A stretch of DNA of 64,000 bases from Stenotrophomonas maltophilia (GTDB lineage: Bacteria > Pseudomonadota > Gammaproteobacteria > Xanthomonadales > Xanthomonadaceae): NCBI RefSeq assembly GCF_006970445.1, contig NZ_CP033877.1, forward strand, positions 752,750-816,749, written 5' to 3'. This document shows, piece after piece, positions 34,181-43,234 of this stretch. Each line of letters begins with the position of its first letter. Position 1 is the stretch's first letter. The translations under genes and the position numbers were made by a program. The notes beneath the pieces were generated by a model. That model was not told the origin of the DNA. It made no database searches and saw only the letters and a program-made list of their open reading frames with translations.

Positions 34181-35527
34181 TCAGGACTGCGGCGGGGTGG
34201 CGGTGTTTTCCGCGCGGTCGCCGCTGCGGAAGCTGACGTAGGCTTCGCCACGCAGTTCCTGCAGGAAGCGGTTGTACTCGTCTTCCAGCTTGCGACGGCC
34301 GATGGTCTCGCGGACCTGGGCACGCTGGTTGTCGGTGGTCACGTCGGTCTGGCGGGTCGCCACGCGCTGCACGATGTGCCAACCGGCGTCGGTGCGGAAC
34401 GGCTGGCTGACGCCACCGTCCTGGAGGCCACTCACCTGCTGGCCGAAGGCCGGACCGAACGCGTCGGCCGGGAACCAGCCCAGATCACCGCCCTGGCCCT
34501 TGCTGTTGTTGTCCTCGGAGGACTCCTTGGCAACGGTCTGGAACTCGGCACCACCGGCAATGCGGGCGCGCAGGGTGTCGATCTTGGCCTTGGCCGCGGC
34601 GTCGGTCTGGTGGTCGTCCACGCGCACCAGGATATGGCGGCCGTGGAACTCGGTGACCGTGTGCTCACCGGCGGCGGCGGAGCTGGAATCACGTACTTCC
34701 ACCAGCTTCAGCAGCTGGAAGCCGCTCGGGCCACGGATCGGGCCGACCACTTCGCCCGGCTTCATCTTTTCCATCATCTGGGCAAAGGCCTGCGGGATTT
34801 CATCCAGGCTGCGCCAGCCCAGGTCGCCGCCTTCCAGTGCGTTCGGGCTGTCCGAATAGCGCACGGCTGCAGCGTTGAAGTCCAGCTCGCCCTTGTCGAG
34901 CAGGGTCTTCACGCCATCGGCCTTCTTCTGGCCGGTGGCGATCTGGTCGGCGCTGGCACCGTCGGGCAGGGCGATCAGGATGTGCGCCAGGTGATACTGG
35001 TTACCCACCGTGGCCTGCTGCTTCAGCGCGGCGTCGACTTCACCCTCGCTGACGCTGATGCGGCTCTGCGCGAAGCTCTGGCGCAGGCGCTGCACGGTGA
35101 TCTCGTCACGCACCGAGGCACGGAAATCGTTGAAGTCGATGCCGTCATGGGCCAGGCGCTGGCGCAGGGCATCCAGGTTCGAACCATTCTGCTGGGCGAT
35201 GGAATTCATCGCCTGGTTCAGCTCCTGGTCGCTGACACGGATGCCGCTGCCCTGGGCGCGGGCCACCTGCAGCTTGACCAGCACGAGGCGCTCGAGCACC
35301 TGGCGGCTGAGCACATCTTCCGGCGGCAGCTGGTTTTCACGGCCGGCGTACTGCGCCTTGATGTTGGCGATCGCACGCTGGAGCTCGCTCTGCAGGATCA
35401 CGTCCTCATCGACGACGGCGGCGATGCGGTCAAGCGGCTGCGCCTCCTGGGCAAGCACCTGCAGGGGGGCGGACACGCTGGACACCGCCAGCAGCGAGGC
35501 GAGAAGAACGGGGAAGCGCTTGGTCAT
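34181..35527 (-). CDS. surA: periplasmic chaperone and peptidyl-prolyl isomerase SurA
   Basis: A 448-residue protein with a signal peptide of about 26 residues, an N-terminal SurA chaperone domain (about 30-170), and two parvulin domains at about 175-280 and 290-390. The parvulin core motifs are QYHLAHILIALPDG and FHGRHILVRVDDH, with GDLGWRSLDEIP and GDLGWFPADAF. It escorts outer-membrane proteins, LptD among them, which is encoded just upstream. The ATG overlaps the lptD stop by four bases. Confidence 0.95.
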   Translation of the reverse strand: MTKRFPVLLASLLAVSSVSAPLQVLAQEAQPLDRIAAVVDEDVILQSELQRAIANIKAQYAGRENQLPPEDVLSRQVLERLVLVKLQVARAQGSGIRVSDQELNQAMNSIAQQNGSNLDALRQRLAHDGIDFNDFRASVRDEITVQRLRQSFAQSRISVSEGEVDAALKQQATVGNQYHLAHILIALPDGASADQIATGQKKADGVKTLLDKGELDFNAAAVRYSDSPNALEGGDLGWRSLDEIPQAFAQMMEKMKPGEVVGPIRGPSGFQLLKLVEVRDSSSAAAGEHTVTEFHGRHILVRVDDHQTDAAAKAKIDTLRARIAGGAEFQTVAKESSEDNNSKGQGGDLGWFPADAFGPAFGQQVSGLQDGGVSQPFRTDAGWHIVQRVATRQTDVTTDNQRAQVRETIGRRKLEDEYNRFLQELRGEAYVSFRSGDRAENTATPPQS

Positions 35528-38022
35528 GGGATCAGGTTCGGATCGTAGTCATCCCGGGTCGCCCCGGTGTTGCTCGGCGGCACGAGATAGAGGTCGTCGC
35601 GGTTGTAGCCGAGGATAGCACGGCGCAGGGTGCGGTCCGTGTCCTGCCCCAGGGAGCTCAGGCCCTTGAGCACGAACTCCAGCTGGATGGCATTGTTCAT
35701 CTCGCCTTCGCGGTTGCGGACGTAGCGGCGGCCGACCACACGCACGGCCAGGCAGCAGCTGTCCCACTGGACGCCGGCGATGATTTCCAGCGGTTCCTTG
35801 TCCTGCAGCGAGTAGTAGTAGCGGCCAACCAGGCTCCAGCGCGCATTCAGCGGATACAGGAACGACAGGTCGGCCTGTTCCAGCAGCGTCCGGTCATGCT
35901 TGTTGGCGGTGGCCGGAGCGCCGGAGTTGATGCGGTAGCGGTAGCTGAGGTTGATCACGCCATCGTTGGGCATCAGGTAGCGGGCACGGACGCTGGCCAG
36001 ATCCTCGCGCTTGTACTTCGGGTCCCACTGGTAGGTGGCGCCCAGGGTCCAGCGGTCGTTGATCATGTAGTTGCCGTCGGCGATCCAGGCCGACTTGCCC
36101 TTCTCCACCGGCGCGCCGCCCGGGAGTGTCACCCGCGACTCGTCGAAGTACTGGATCTGGCCGATGGAGGCCGAGAACCGTTCCTTGCCGGTGGTCTGGT
36201 CGATGAAGCGGGTACCCAGTGCCAGGGTCAGCTGGTTGGCATCGTTCTGGCGATCGGCGCCGGTATAGCGCGAATCGCGGAACAGCTGGCCCCAGCTGAA
36301 GGTGAAGTCGCGGGTGTCGAAGATCGGCAGCTCGTCCTGGTCGCGGTACGGCGTGCGCAGGTAGAACAGGCGCGGTTCCAGGGTCTGCAGGAAGGACTTG
36401 CCACCGATGCGGGTCTCGCGATCGAAGAACAGGCCGGCATCGATGCTGCCGATCGGCAGGCTGCGGCTGGGCGAGGTGTTGCCGCGCAGCTGTTCCGGTG
36501 TGGCGGTGGTCGGGTCGATACCCTGCGAACGCAGGATCTGGCCGCGGATGCCGTTGACGCCGTCAGCCAGGCCGCGATCCAGCTGGTAGGCCGTGTATCG
36601 GTAGGCCAGGGTCGGCGTGATGTACCAGGCCGCGCCGCTGATCGGGAACGACACGTAGGGCTTCACGTCAAGGCGTGAGCCACCGCTCACGCCAATGCCG
36701 GATCGCTGTTGGACACCATTGCGCGTGTACTGCAGGTCCGTTCCAGCGCTGGCGTCGTACTTGTAGTTGATGTCGTCGTGGGTGAAGCGCACGGCTTCGG
36801 CGTAGATGCCGGTTTCCAGCCACGGCAGGACCGGCTTGTCCCAGTTGAAGTACAGGCGCGGCTGGCGGTTGTAGGGCAGCGCGCTTTCATTGAGCGTGTA
36901 GTCGGTCAGCTGCCAGCGGTCGGCCATGATGCCAGCCGTCCAGTTCTTGCCGGTGCCGTACAGACCGATGGTGCTCTGCAGGTTCGACGCGGTGACCCCC
37001 ACCAGGCGGTTGGCGAAGTCTTCCACATAGCGCTCGTCGCTGACCCAGGCCAGATTGGCACGGGCCTGCCAGTGGTCGTCGAGGTTGTGGTAGCCGCCGA
37101 ACATCACCCGGCCGCGGTCGCGGTCGCGCAGCTTGTCGTTGGGCATGAACGCGGTCAGCAGTTCGCCGCGGCCGCCGTTGTAGAGGTAGCGGAACTCGTT
37201 GTCGAGCATCAGGCCGCGCCGGCTCATGTAGCGCGGGGTCAACGTGTCGTCGTAGTTCGGCGCCAGGTTGAAGTAGATCGGCTGTGCGTAATCGAAACCG
37301 TTGCGCCCGGACATGCCCAGCTGCGGGAACAGCAGGCCGGTCTTGCGCCGGTCATCGATCGGGAACTTGAAGTACGGCGCCCACAGTACCGGCACCTTGC
37401 CGATGCGCAGCACGGCGTTGCGGGCCGTGCCGAAGCCTTCGTCGTTGTCCACTTCGATCTGCGGCGCCGACAGCTTCCACACCGGCTGCGACGGGTCGCA
37501 GGTGGTGTAGGTGGAGCGGTGCATCTGGCCGACCGCACCCTGCAGGTCGACCGACTCGGCATCGCCGTTGCCGCGGCGCGACACCAGCTGGTACTGGATG
37601 TCGGTGATCTTGTGGGTGTCGCTTTCCTGGTTGCCCTCGGCGCGCTTGGCGACCATGCGGATCGAGGAGTCCTGGTAGCGGACATTGCCGTCGGCAATGT
37701 AGTTGCCGCTCTCGGTATCGAAGCTGAGCTTGTCGGTGCCGACGAACTGGTCGCCCCGGCGCAGGGCCACGTTGCCCTCGTACTGCGGCACGGTGGTGGT
37801 GCCCAGCAGCTGGTCACCCTCGATGTCGGTCGGCTGCTGCTCGCGCGCGGCGCTGGCGGCGGCCTTGTCCTGGCCCGGGACCGGGACCGGGGCATCGGTA
37901 AACGCGGGAATCACGTCGGTAGCCGGGCACAGGCCCCAGTTGAGCGGCTTTTCATCGGCCATTGCCGGCAGGCAGATGGCGATGCTCAGAGGCAGGGGAA
38001 GCAGGCGGAGGGCTCGGCGCAC
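35524..38022 (-). CDS. lptD: LPS-assembly protein LptD
   Basis: An 832-residue outer-membrane protein that inserts lipopolysaccharide with LptE. A signal peptide covers about residues 1-22, an LptA-like OstA domain about 60-200, and the rest is a beta barrel. Four cysteines stand at the positions used for the LptD disulfides: 32 (NWGLCP), 175 (YTTCDPSQP) and the adjacent pair 756-757 (WDSCCLAVR). I chose GTG 38022 because it gives the xanthomonad N-terminus VRRALRLLPLPLSIAICLPA. ATG 38115 would put 31 hydrophilic residues before the signal peptide. Confidence 0.93.
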   Translation of the reverse strand: MRRALRLLPLPLSIAICLPAMADEKPLNWGLCPATDVIPAFTDAPVPVPGQDKAAASAAREQQPTDIEGDQLLGTTTVPQYEGNVALRRGDQFVGTDKLSFDTESGNYIADGNVRYQDSSIRMVAKRAEGNQESDTHKITDIQYQLVSRRGNGDAESVDLQGAVGQMHRSTYTTCDPSQPVWKLSAPQIEVDNDEGFGTARNAVLRIGKVPVLWAPYFKFPIDDRRKTGLLFPQLGMSGRNGFDYAQPIYFNLAPNYDDTLTPRYMSRRGLMLDNEFRYLYNGGRGELLTAFMPNDKLRDRDRGRVMFGGYHNLDDHWQARANLAWVSDERYVEDFANRLVGVTASNLQSTIGLYGTGKNWTAGIMADRWQLTDYTLNESALPYNRQPRLYFNWDKPVLPWLETGIYAEAVRFTHDDINYKYDASAGTDLQYTRNGVQQRSGIGVSGGSRLDVKPYVSFPISGAAWYITPTLAYRYTAYQLDRGLADGVNGIRGQILRSQGIDPTTATPEQLRGNTSPSRSLPIGSIDAGLFFDRETRIGGKSFLQTLEPRLFYLRTPYRDQDELPIFDTRDFTFSWGQLFRDSRYTGADRQNDANQLTLALGTRFIDQTTGKERFSASIGQIQYFDESRVTLPGGAPVEKGKSAWIADGNYMINDRWTLGATYQWDPKYKREDLASVRARYLMPNDGVINLSYRYRINSGAPATANKHDRTLLEQADLSFLYPLNARWSLVGRYYYSLQDKEPLEIIAGVQWDSCCLAVRVVGRRYVRNREGEMNNAIQLEFVLKGLSSLGQDTDRTLRRAILGYNRDDLYLVPPSNTGATRDDYDPNLIP

Positions 38023-38111
38023 GCGGTTCGGATTCGGGCGAAAACGGACGGTAGCTTGCCCCATCCCTTGCATAGGGGCAATGAAGGGCGTCGGATCCTG
38101 CCGGTTCGGGT

Positions 38112-39050
38112 TCATCCGGACACAGTATCCCGAGGGGGCGGCATCAGGGCCCGGACATGGGCCACACTGCACTCAGCAAGGGCCTGCAGGTCATAGCCGC
38201 CTTCCAGCATCGAGACCACCCGGCCGGCCGCATGGCGGCGCGCCAGCGCATGCAGTTCGCGGGTGATCCAGGCGAAATCGTCGGTTTCCAGCATCAGGTC
38301 GGCCTGCGGGTCGCGCAGGTGGGCATCGAAGCCGGCCGAGATCAGCAGCAGCTGCGGCCGGAAGTCGTCGATGGCCGGCAGCATCTCGTCGGCCCACACA
38401 TTGCGGAAGCGGAAACCGCCACTGCCGGGTGGCAGCAGGATGTTCATCAGGTTGCCCGCACCGCGGTCGCGGCGCAGGCCCGAATTGGGGAACAGGCCGG
38501 CCTGGTGGGTGCTGTAGTAGGAGACCCGGGCGTCGTGCTGGAAGATGTCCTGGGTGCCGTTGCCATGGTGGACATCGAAATCGACCACCGCGATCCGCTC
38601 CAGCCCATGGCGGTCGCGGGCATAGGCTGCCGCAATGGCGATGTTGTTGAGCAGGCAGAAGCCCATCGCGGTGCTGCTGGTGGCGTGGTGGCCCGGTGGC
38701 CGCACCGCGCAGAACGCCAGCGGGTCCTCGCCCAGCATCACCGCGTCTACAGCGGCCACGCCGGCACCGGCGGCATGCACGGCGGCGCTGGCCGAGCCCG
38801 GCGAGGTCCAGGTGTCCATGTCCAGCTGGCGCAGCGGCGCGGTCTGCGGCTGCAGCACGAAGTCGAGCAGGGCGCTGTCGTGGACCCGGGTCAGTTCGCC
38901 GAACTTGGCCGGCGGCGCCTCGCGCCAGTCCAGCTGGCCGGGGAAGGCGGCGTGCAGGGCGTCGAGCACATGCTGCAGGCGTTGCGGGCACTCCGGATGG
39001 CCAGGGCCGGGGTCATGCAGCAGGCAGGACGGATGGGTGAAGACCAGCAT
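38112..39050 (-). CDS. class II histone-deacetylase-like (AcuC/HDAC family) deacetylase
   Basis: A 312-residue zinc amidohydrolase. Catalytic signatures: VRPPGHHATSSTAMGFCLLNN with the His-His pair near residue 118, VVDFDVHHGNGTQDIF with Asp/His zinc ligands near 158, and ISAGFDAHLRDPQA with the third ligand near 243. The terminal SMLEGGYDL is also typical. Bacterial members remove acetyl groups from proteins, polyamines or acetoin-related compounds; the substrate is not known here. It lies nine bases after the adenosyltransferase gene and 89 bases before lptD. Confidence 0.88.
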   Translation of the reverse strand: MLVFTHPSCLLHDPGPGHPECPQRLQHVLDALHAAFPGQLDWREAPPAKFGELTRVHDSALLDFVLQPQTAPLRQLDMDTWTSPGSASAAVHAAGAGVAAVDAVMLGEDPLAFCAVRPPGHHATSSTAMGFCLLNNIAIAAAYARDRHGLERIAVVDFDVHHGNGTQDIFQHDARVSYYSTHQAGLFPNSGLRRDRGAGNLMNILLPPGSGGFRFRNVWADEMLPAIDDFRPQLLLISAGFDAHLRDPQADLMLETDDFAWITRELHALARRHAAGRVVSMLEGGYDLQALAECSVAHVRALMPPPRDTVSG

Positions 39051-39059
39051 CGTGCCGAC

Positions 39060-39614
39060 TCAGCGCTGGCGCTGCTGTGGCTGCCACAGCGCTTCGCCAT
39101 GGCCATCGGCGCGGGCCAGTACCCGGGCCAACACGAACAACAGGTCCGACAGCCGGTTGAGGTACTGCAGCGCCTCGCTGCGCACGGCGTCGTGTCGGGC
39201 CAGGGTGACCGTCTCGCGCTCGGCGCGGCGGACGATGGTGCGGGCCAGATGGCAGCGTGCGGCGGCCTCGCCACCGGCCGGCAGGATGAACTCCTTCAAC
39301 ATCGGCAGGCTGGCGTTGTAGTGGTCCAGCTGCTGTTCCAGTGCCGAGATATCGGCGGCGTGGATCGCGGCGTGGCCGGGGATGCACAGTTCGGCGCCCA
39401 AGTCGAACAGCTGGTGCTGCAGATGCACCACCAGCGCGCGGACATCCTCCGGCAGCGCCGTGGCCAGCAGCAGGCCGAGCGCGGCATTGGCTTCATCGAC
39501 GGTGCCGTAGGACGCCACGCGGGCGTCGTCCTTGGCGACGCGCTGGCCGTCGCCAAGGCCGGTAGTGCCGTCGTCGCCGGTGCGGGTATAGATGCGCGAG
39601 AGGCGATGACCCAT
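39060..39614 (-). CDS. cob(I)alamin adenosyltransferase, PduO type
   Basis: A 184-residue helical-bundle enzyme that makes adenosylcobalamin from ATP and cob(I)alamin. The N-terminal signature IYTRTGDDGTTGLGDGQRV at 8-26 binds ATP. Arg and Glu in CHLARTIVRRAERE near 127 and LNRLSDLLFVLAR near 158 complete the site. It is eight bases after a small membrane protein gene and probably forms one unit with it. A salvage role for imported B12 is inferred. Confidence 0.92.
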   Translation of the reverse strand: MGHRLSRIYTRTGDDGTTGLGDGQRVAKDDARVASYGTVDEANAALGLLLATALPEDVRALVVHLQHQLFDLGAELCIPGHAAIHAADISALEQQLDHYNASLPMLKEFILPAGGEAAARCHLARTIVRRAERETVTLARHDAVRSEALQYLNRLSDLLFVLARVLARADGHGEALWQPQQRQR

Positions 39615-39622
39615 GGCGCGGC

Positions 39623-40207
39623 TCAGTGGCGGATGTCGCGGCGGGCCTGCTGGAGCTTCAGCACCTGCTCCACCGCCAGCTGCAGCGCCGCTGCCAGCGC
39701 CACGTAGATCGCGGTGGTGCGCAGGTACGGCCCGAACCACTGGGTGTAGTTCTGTGCCCAGCCGGCCAGCGTTGGTTCGGCTACGTTGCGGCTGGTCCAG
39801 TAGAAGCCGCCCTGCGCCAGCAGGTGGCAGACCGCCACCGAGGCCACCAGCAGCAGCGCACCCTTGGCCAGCACCGGCCAACGCGCAGTCTGGTAGTTGC
39901 GGCCCAGCAGCATGCCGCCGGCCCACAGCGAGAAATACGCCGGCAGCAGCAGCCAGTACCCCGGTGACACGCAGTAGTGCTGCCAGAAATCCAGGCCGCT
40001 GCTGCGGATCACGATCCAGTCCACCAGCACCGCGAACACCATCAGTAGCGGAAACGCCCAGCGTGTCCAGGCGGCCAGGTAGAAGCCGCCGATGAAGAAC
40101 ACCGCCCAGGAGGCATCGGGGATCGCCGCGAAGTGGTTGACCCGGGTCGCCGCCAGCAACAGCACGAGTACGGACAGGACGAAGGCACGGTTGGCGGTGG
40201 CGGACAT
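39623..40207 (-). CDS. small membrane protein, possible S-component-like transporter
   Basis: A 194-residue protein with about five transmembrane helices (residues 8-22, 30-50, 54-68, 80-100, 110-130 and a last one near 165-180). The RVNHFAAIPDASWAVFFIGG and WTRWAFPLLMVFAVLVDWIV segments recall the DUF6580/ECF S-component-like proteins. Its position directly before a B12 adenosyltransferase suggests cobalamin or precursor uptake. This is an inference from context and weak similarity. The start at 40207 has no nearby alternative. Confidence 0.6.
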   Translation of the reverse strand: MSATANRAFVLSVLVLLLAATRVNHFAAIPDASWAVFFIGGFYLAAWTRWAFPLLMVFAVLVDWIVIRSSGLDFWQHYCVSPGYWLLLPAYFSLWAGGMLLGRNYQTARWPVLAKGALLLVASVAVCHLLAQGGFYWTSRNVAEPTLAGWAQNYTQWFGPYLRTTAIYVALAAALQLAVEQVLKLQQARRDIRH

Positions 40208-40307
40208 GGCAGCGGGCCCGGAGCGGATTCAGGTTTCATTCTAGCCCGGCGCGCCGGTTGGCGCAGGTGGGGCGCTGTTGGGTCTGCGGGTGGGGCGAGC
40301 GCGTATC

Positions 40308-41525
40308 ATGAACACCATGAGTGAACGACATGACGTGCTGATCGTCGGTGGTGGCCTGGTCGGTGCCAGTCTGGCCATCGCCCTGGACCGGTTGGGCCGC
40401 GATGTGGGCCTGCTCGAGGCCAGCCCGGCCGGCGAGCTGCCGGCGGTGTTCGACCAGCGCAACCTCAGTTTCGCCGCTGCCACCGTCAACGCGCTGACCG
40501 CGCTGGGGGTCATGCAGAAGCTGTCGATGGCGCCGGGCCCGATCCGCCGCATCCACGTCAGCCGTGCCGGCGATTTCGGCCGCGTGCAGCTGGAGGCTTC
40601 CGACTACGACCGGCCGTGGTTCGGCCAGGTGGTGGTGGCGCGGGACTTCGGCCAGGCGCTGGAAGCGCGGCTGCAGGAGCTGCCGCGGCTGCGGCGCTAC
40701 CGGCCGATGCGGTTCCTGGGCCTGGGCGAGGTGGTCGGCGGCTACCGCCAGGTGCGCGTGGCCGACGAGACCGGCGAGCGCGTGCTGCTGGCACGGCTGG
40801 TGGTGGGTGCCGATGGCACAACCAGCGGCGTGCGCGGCGCGTTGGGCATCGAGGTCGACCGCCATGATTTCCAGCAGACCCTGTTCGTAGCCCGCGTGCG
40901 CAGCCAGCGTGCGCCGGATGGCACCGCCTGGGAGCGTTTCACCGATACCGGCCCGACCGCCCTGCTACCGCGTGGCGATCGCCACTTCGGAACCGTGCAT
41001 GGCGTGGCGCGGGACCAGGCTGATGCGGTGATGGCGCTGGACGATGTGGCCTGGTTGCAGCGCCTGCAGGATGCGATCGGCTGGCGTGCCGGTCGCCTGC
41101 TCGAATCCGGTCCGCGCAGCGCGTACCCGCTCATCCAGGTGCTGGCGCGCGCGTTGGCCGGTGAACGCACGGTGCTGCTTGGCAATGCCGCGCAGACCAT
41201 CCATCCGCTGGGCGCACAGGGCTTCAACCTGGGCCTGCGCGATGCGCTGACCCTGGCCGAACTGTTGGAGGATGCGCATGAGGATGCCGGCAGCGATGCG
41301 CTGCTGCAGGCCTATGTCGCGCGCCGCGAAGAGGACCGCCGGCAGACGGTGGCGTTCTCCGGTGGGCTGGCGCGCCTGACCAGCAACCCGGCGCCGCTGA
41401 TGCGGCCGCTGCGCAGTCTCGGCCTGGTGGCCGCGCAGCGCGCGTCGGTGCAATCGATGCTGGTCGGTGGCGCAATGGGCTTCCGTGGCGAAGTGCCGCG
41501 GCTGTGCCGTGGAGAAGCCGCATGA
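40308..41525 (+). CDS. ubiH: 2-octaprenyl-6-methoxyphenyl hydroxylase (UbiH family)
   Basis: A 405-residue FAD monooxygenase of ubiquinone synthesis. Motifs: N-terminal dinucleotide site VLIVGGGLVGASLAIAL at residues 8-24, the DG motif LVVGADGTTSGVR near 168, and the C-terminal GNAAQTIHPLGAQGFNLGLRD near 290, which is diagnostic of the UbiH/UbiF/UbiI group. The order of tandem genes follows the E. coli ubiH-ubiI pattern. Two ATGs, 40308 and 40317, are possible; GGGGCGAG is well spaced for 40308. Confidence 0.87.
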   Translation: MNTMSERHDVLIVGGGLVGASLAIALDRLGRDVGLLEASPAGELPAVFDQRNLSFAAATVNALTALGVMQKLSMAPGPIRRIHVSRAGDFGRVQLEASDYDRPWFGQVVVARDFGQALEARLQELPRLRRYRPMRFLGLGEVVGGYRQVRVADETGERVLLARLVVGADGTTSGVRGALGIEVDRHDFQQTLFVARVRSQRAPDGTAWERFTDTGPTALLPRGDRHFGTVHGVARDQADAVMALDDVAWLQRLQDAIGWRAGRLLESGPRSAYPLIQVLARALAGERTVLLGNAAQTIHPLGAQGFNLGLRDALTLAELLEDAHEDAGSDALLQAYVARREEDRRQTVAFSGGLARLTSNPAPLMRPLRSLGLVAAQRASVQSMLVGGAMGFRGEVPRLCRGEAA

Positions 41526-42703
41526 GCCGGCGTGCGCGCCTGGACGTGGCCATCGTCGGGGGCGGCGTGGTCGGTGCCGCCTGTGCGCTGGCGCTGGCCG
41601 ATGCCGGTCTGTCGGTTGCGCTGGTGGAGGGCCGCGAGCCGGCGCCGTGGCAGGCCGCACAGCCCGACCTGCGCGTATTCGCCTTCGCCGCTGACAACGT
41701 GCAGCTGTTGAACCGCCTCGGCGTGTGGCCGGCGATCGCGCAGGCCCGCGCCTGGCCCTACCGGCGCATGCAGGTGTGGGATGCGGCGGGTGGTGAGGAT
41801 CTGCTGTTCGACGCCGATCGCTTCGGTCGGCGCGAGCTGGGCTACATCGTCGAGAACGGCCTGCTGCAGGACCGCCTGTGGTCGGCACTGCCGGCGGCGG
41901 GTGTGCAGCTGCACTGCCCGGCACGGGTGGACGCGCTGGAGCAGGACGAGGAAGGCGTGCGCCTGCGCCTGGATGACGGGCGCCGCCTGGAAGCGGCGTT
42001 GGCGGTGGCCGCCGACGGCGCCGAATCGACCCTGCGCCAGCTGGCCGGGATCGAGGTCGAGCGCCACGACTACCACCAGCGTGGCGTGGTGGCCTACGTG
42101 GACAGCGATCTTCCCAACCAGGCCACGGCCTGGCAGCGCTTCCTGCCGAGCGGGCCACTGGCGCTGCTGCCGGTGGCCGAGCGCCGCAGTTCGATCGTCT
42201 GGACCCTGCCCGAGGACGAGGCGGCACGTGTGCTCGCGCTGGACGAGGACAGCTTCAACCGTGAACTGACCCGCGCCTTCGCTGCACGCCTGGGTGAACT
42301 GCGGCTGGCATCACCGCGTGCGGCATTCCCACTGCGCCGCCAGCTGGCCCGCCACTACGTGGCCGGACGCGTGCTGGCGTTGGGCGATGCCGCGCACGTG
42401 GTGCATCCGCTGGCCGGGCAGGGCGTGAACCTGGGGCTACGTGATGTCGCCGCCCTGCAGCAGTGGCTGGCGCCATCGGCGGAGCGCCGTGGCCAGCCGC
42501 GGCTGTCGCCGCAGCGCCTGCAGCGCTGGGCACGCGAACGGCGCAGCGACAACCACATCGCCGCTTACAGCTTCGATGCGATCAACCGCCTGTTCTCCAA
42601 CGACGAAATGCACCTGACCCTGGCCCGTGGACGCGCGCTGGGCTGTGTCGGCAAATGGCCGCCGCTGGTGCAGGCGTTCTGGAAGCGCGCCGCCGGCGTC
42701 TAA
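41522..42703 (+). CDS. UbiI/VisC-family ubiquinone hydroxylase
   Basis: A 393-residue paralogue of the gene before it, with VAIVGGGVVGAACALAL at 9-25, the DG site AVAADGAESTLRQLAG near 165, and LGDAAHVVHPLAGQGVNLGLRD near 288. UbiI hydroxylates C5 of the ring and UbiF C6; the paralogues cannot be told apart from motifs alone. It overlaps the ubiH-like stop by four bases. The gene ends four bases before a perfect 66-bp palindrome. Confidence 0.84.
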   Translation: MSRRARLDVAIVGGGVVGAACALALADAGLSVALVEGREPAPWQAAQPDLRVFAFAADNVQLLNRLGVWPAIAQARAWPYRRMQVWDAAGGEDLLFDADRFGRRELGYIVENGLLQDRLWSALPAAGVQLHCPARVDALEQDEEGVRLRLDDGRRLEAALAVAADGAESTLRQLAGIEVERHDYHQRGVVAYVDSDLPNQATAWQRFLPSGPLALLPVAERRSSIVWTLPEDEAARVLALDEDSFNRELTRAFAARLGELRLASPRAAFPLRRQLARHYVAGRVLALGDAAHVVHPLAGQGVNLGLRDVAALQQWLAPSAERRGQPRLSPQRLQRWARERRSDNHIAAYSFDAINRLFSNDEMHLTLARGRALGCVGKWPPLVQAFWKRAAGV

Positions 42704-42706
42704 CTC

Positions 42707-42772
42707 AAAAAGGGGACGGAGGGGATTAAGTCGTATGTGCACATACGACTTAATCCCCTCCGTCCCCTTTTT
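42707..42772. terminator. perfect 66-bp palindrome, bidirectional terminator
   Basis: Left arm 42707-42739 and right arm 42740-42772 are exact reverse complements over 33 bases, with A5 at the left end and T5 at the right. The centre is CATATGTGCACATACG-like (GTGCAC). It sits between convergent genes, four bases after one stop and overlapping the first base of the other stop, so it fits a bidirectional rho-independent terminator, though it is far longer than needed. Confidence 0.8.
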
Positions 42773-43170
42773 CAATCAACCAGCCATCCAACCAGGTCGG
42801 CGCGGTCCAGCTTGCCGCGATGCCTGCGGTCCAGCGAATTGAATTCATCGGCCAGCGCCGGGTTGGCCTGTGCTTCCTCGCGGCTGATGAAGCCATCGTT
42901 GTTCACGTCGAGGTCGCTGAAGTGGATGCGGTACTGACCGACCACGCTGCTGGGTTCCAGCGAACGCACGGTCACCTGTGCCTCGCCGGCCGGCTGCGGA
43001 ATCTCGACGCTGCCGCTGACCCGTCCGGCATCCAGTGGTTGCTGGCGGATCGCGCCGCCGGTCGGGCCCAGTGGCTGGCTCTGCGCCGGCATGGACGGGC
43101 CGTGCTGGGCCATGGCCGGTACCGAAGCCAGCAGGATGGCCAACAGCACGGCGGAGCGTGGAATGTTCAT
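42772..43170 (-). CDS. secreted protein with one EF-hand
   Basis: A 132-residue protein with a signal peptide of about 23 residues (ASVPAMA cleavage) and a low-complexity Pro/Gln/Gly linker. An EF-hand loop lies in SDLDVNNDGFISREEA (about residues 86-101) with Asp, Asn, Asp, Gly and Glu in the Ca-binding positions. A second partial loop is DRRHRGKLDRADL, whose ligands are poor. Function is unknown; calcium binding in the periplasm is inferred. ATG 43170 starts the signal peptide. Confidence 0.75.
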   Translation of the reverse strand: MNIPRSAVLLAILLASVPAMAQHGPSMPAQSQPLGPTGGAIRQQPLDAGRVSGSVEIPQPAGEAQVTVRSLEPSSVVGQYRIHFSDLDVNNDGFISREEAQANPALADEFNSLDRRHRGKLDRADLVGWLVD

Positions 43171-43234
43171 GACAGGCTCCTTGCCAGAGGGTACCGGGAG
43201 CGTACTCCCGGCAACCTGTGCCGCCGATGACGGA

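Noticed and set aside
33215..35548. A 777-codon plus-strand frame opposite pdxA and surA
   Set aside because: Antisense shadow of two certain genes, with low-complexity composition and no ribosome site.
38023..38115. ATG 38115 as the lptD start
   Set aside because: It would place 31 polar residues before the signal peptide. GTG 38022 gives a normal signal peptide that fits xanthomonad LptD.
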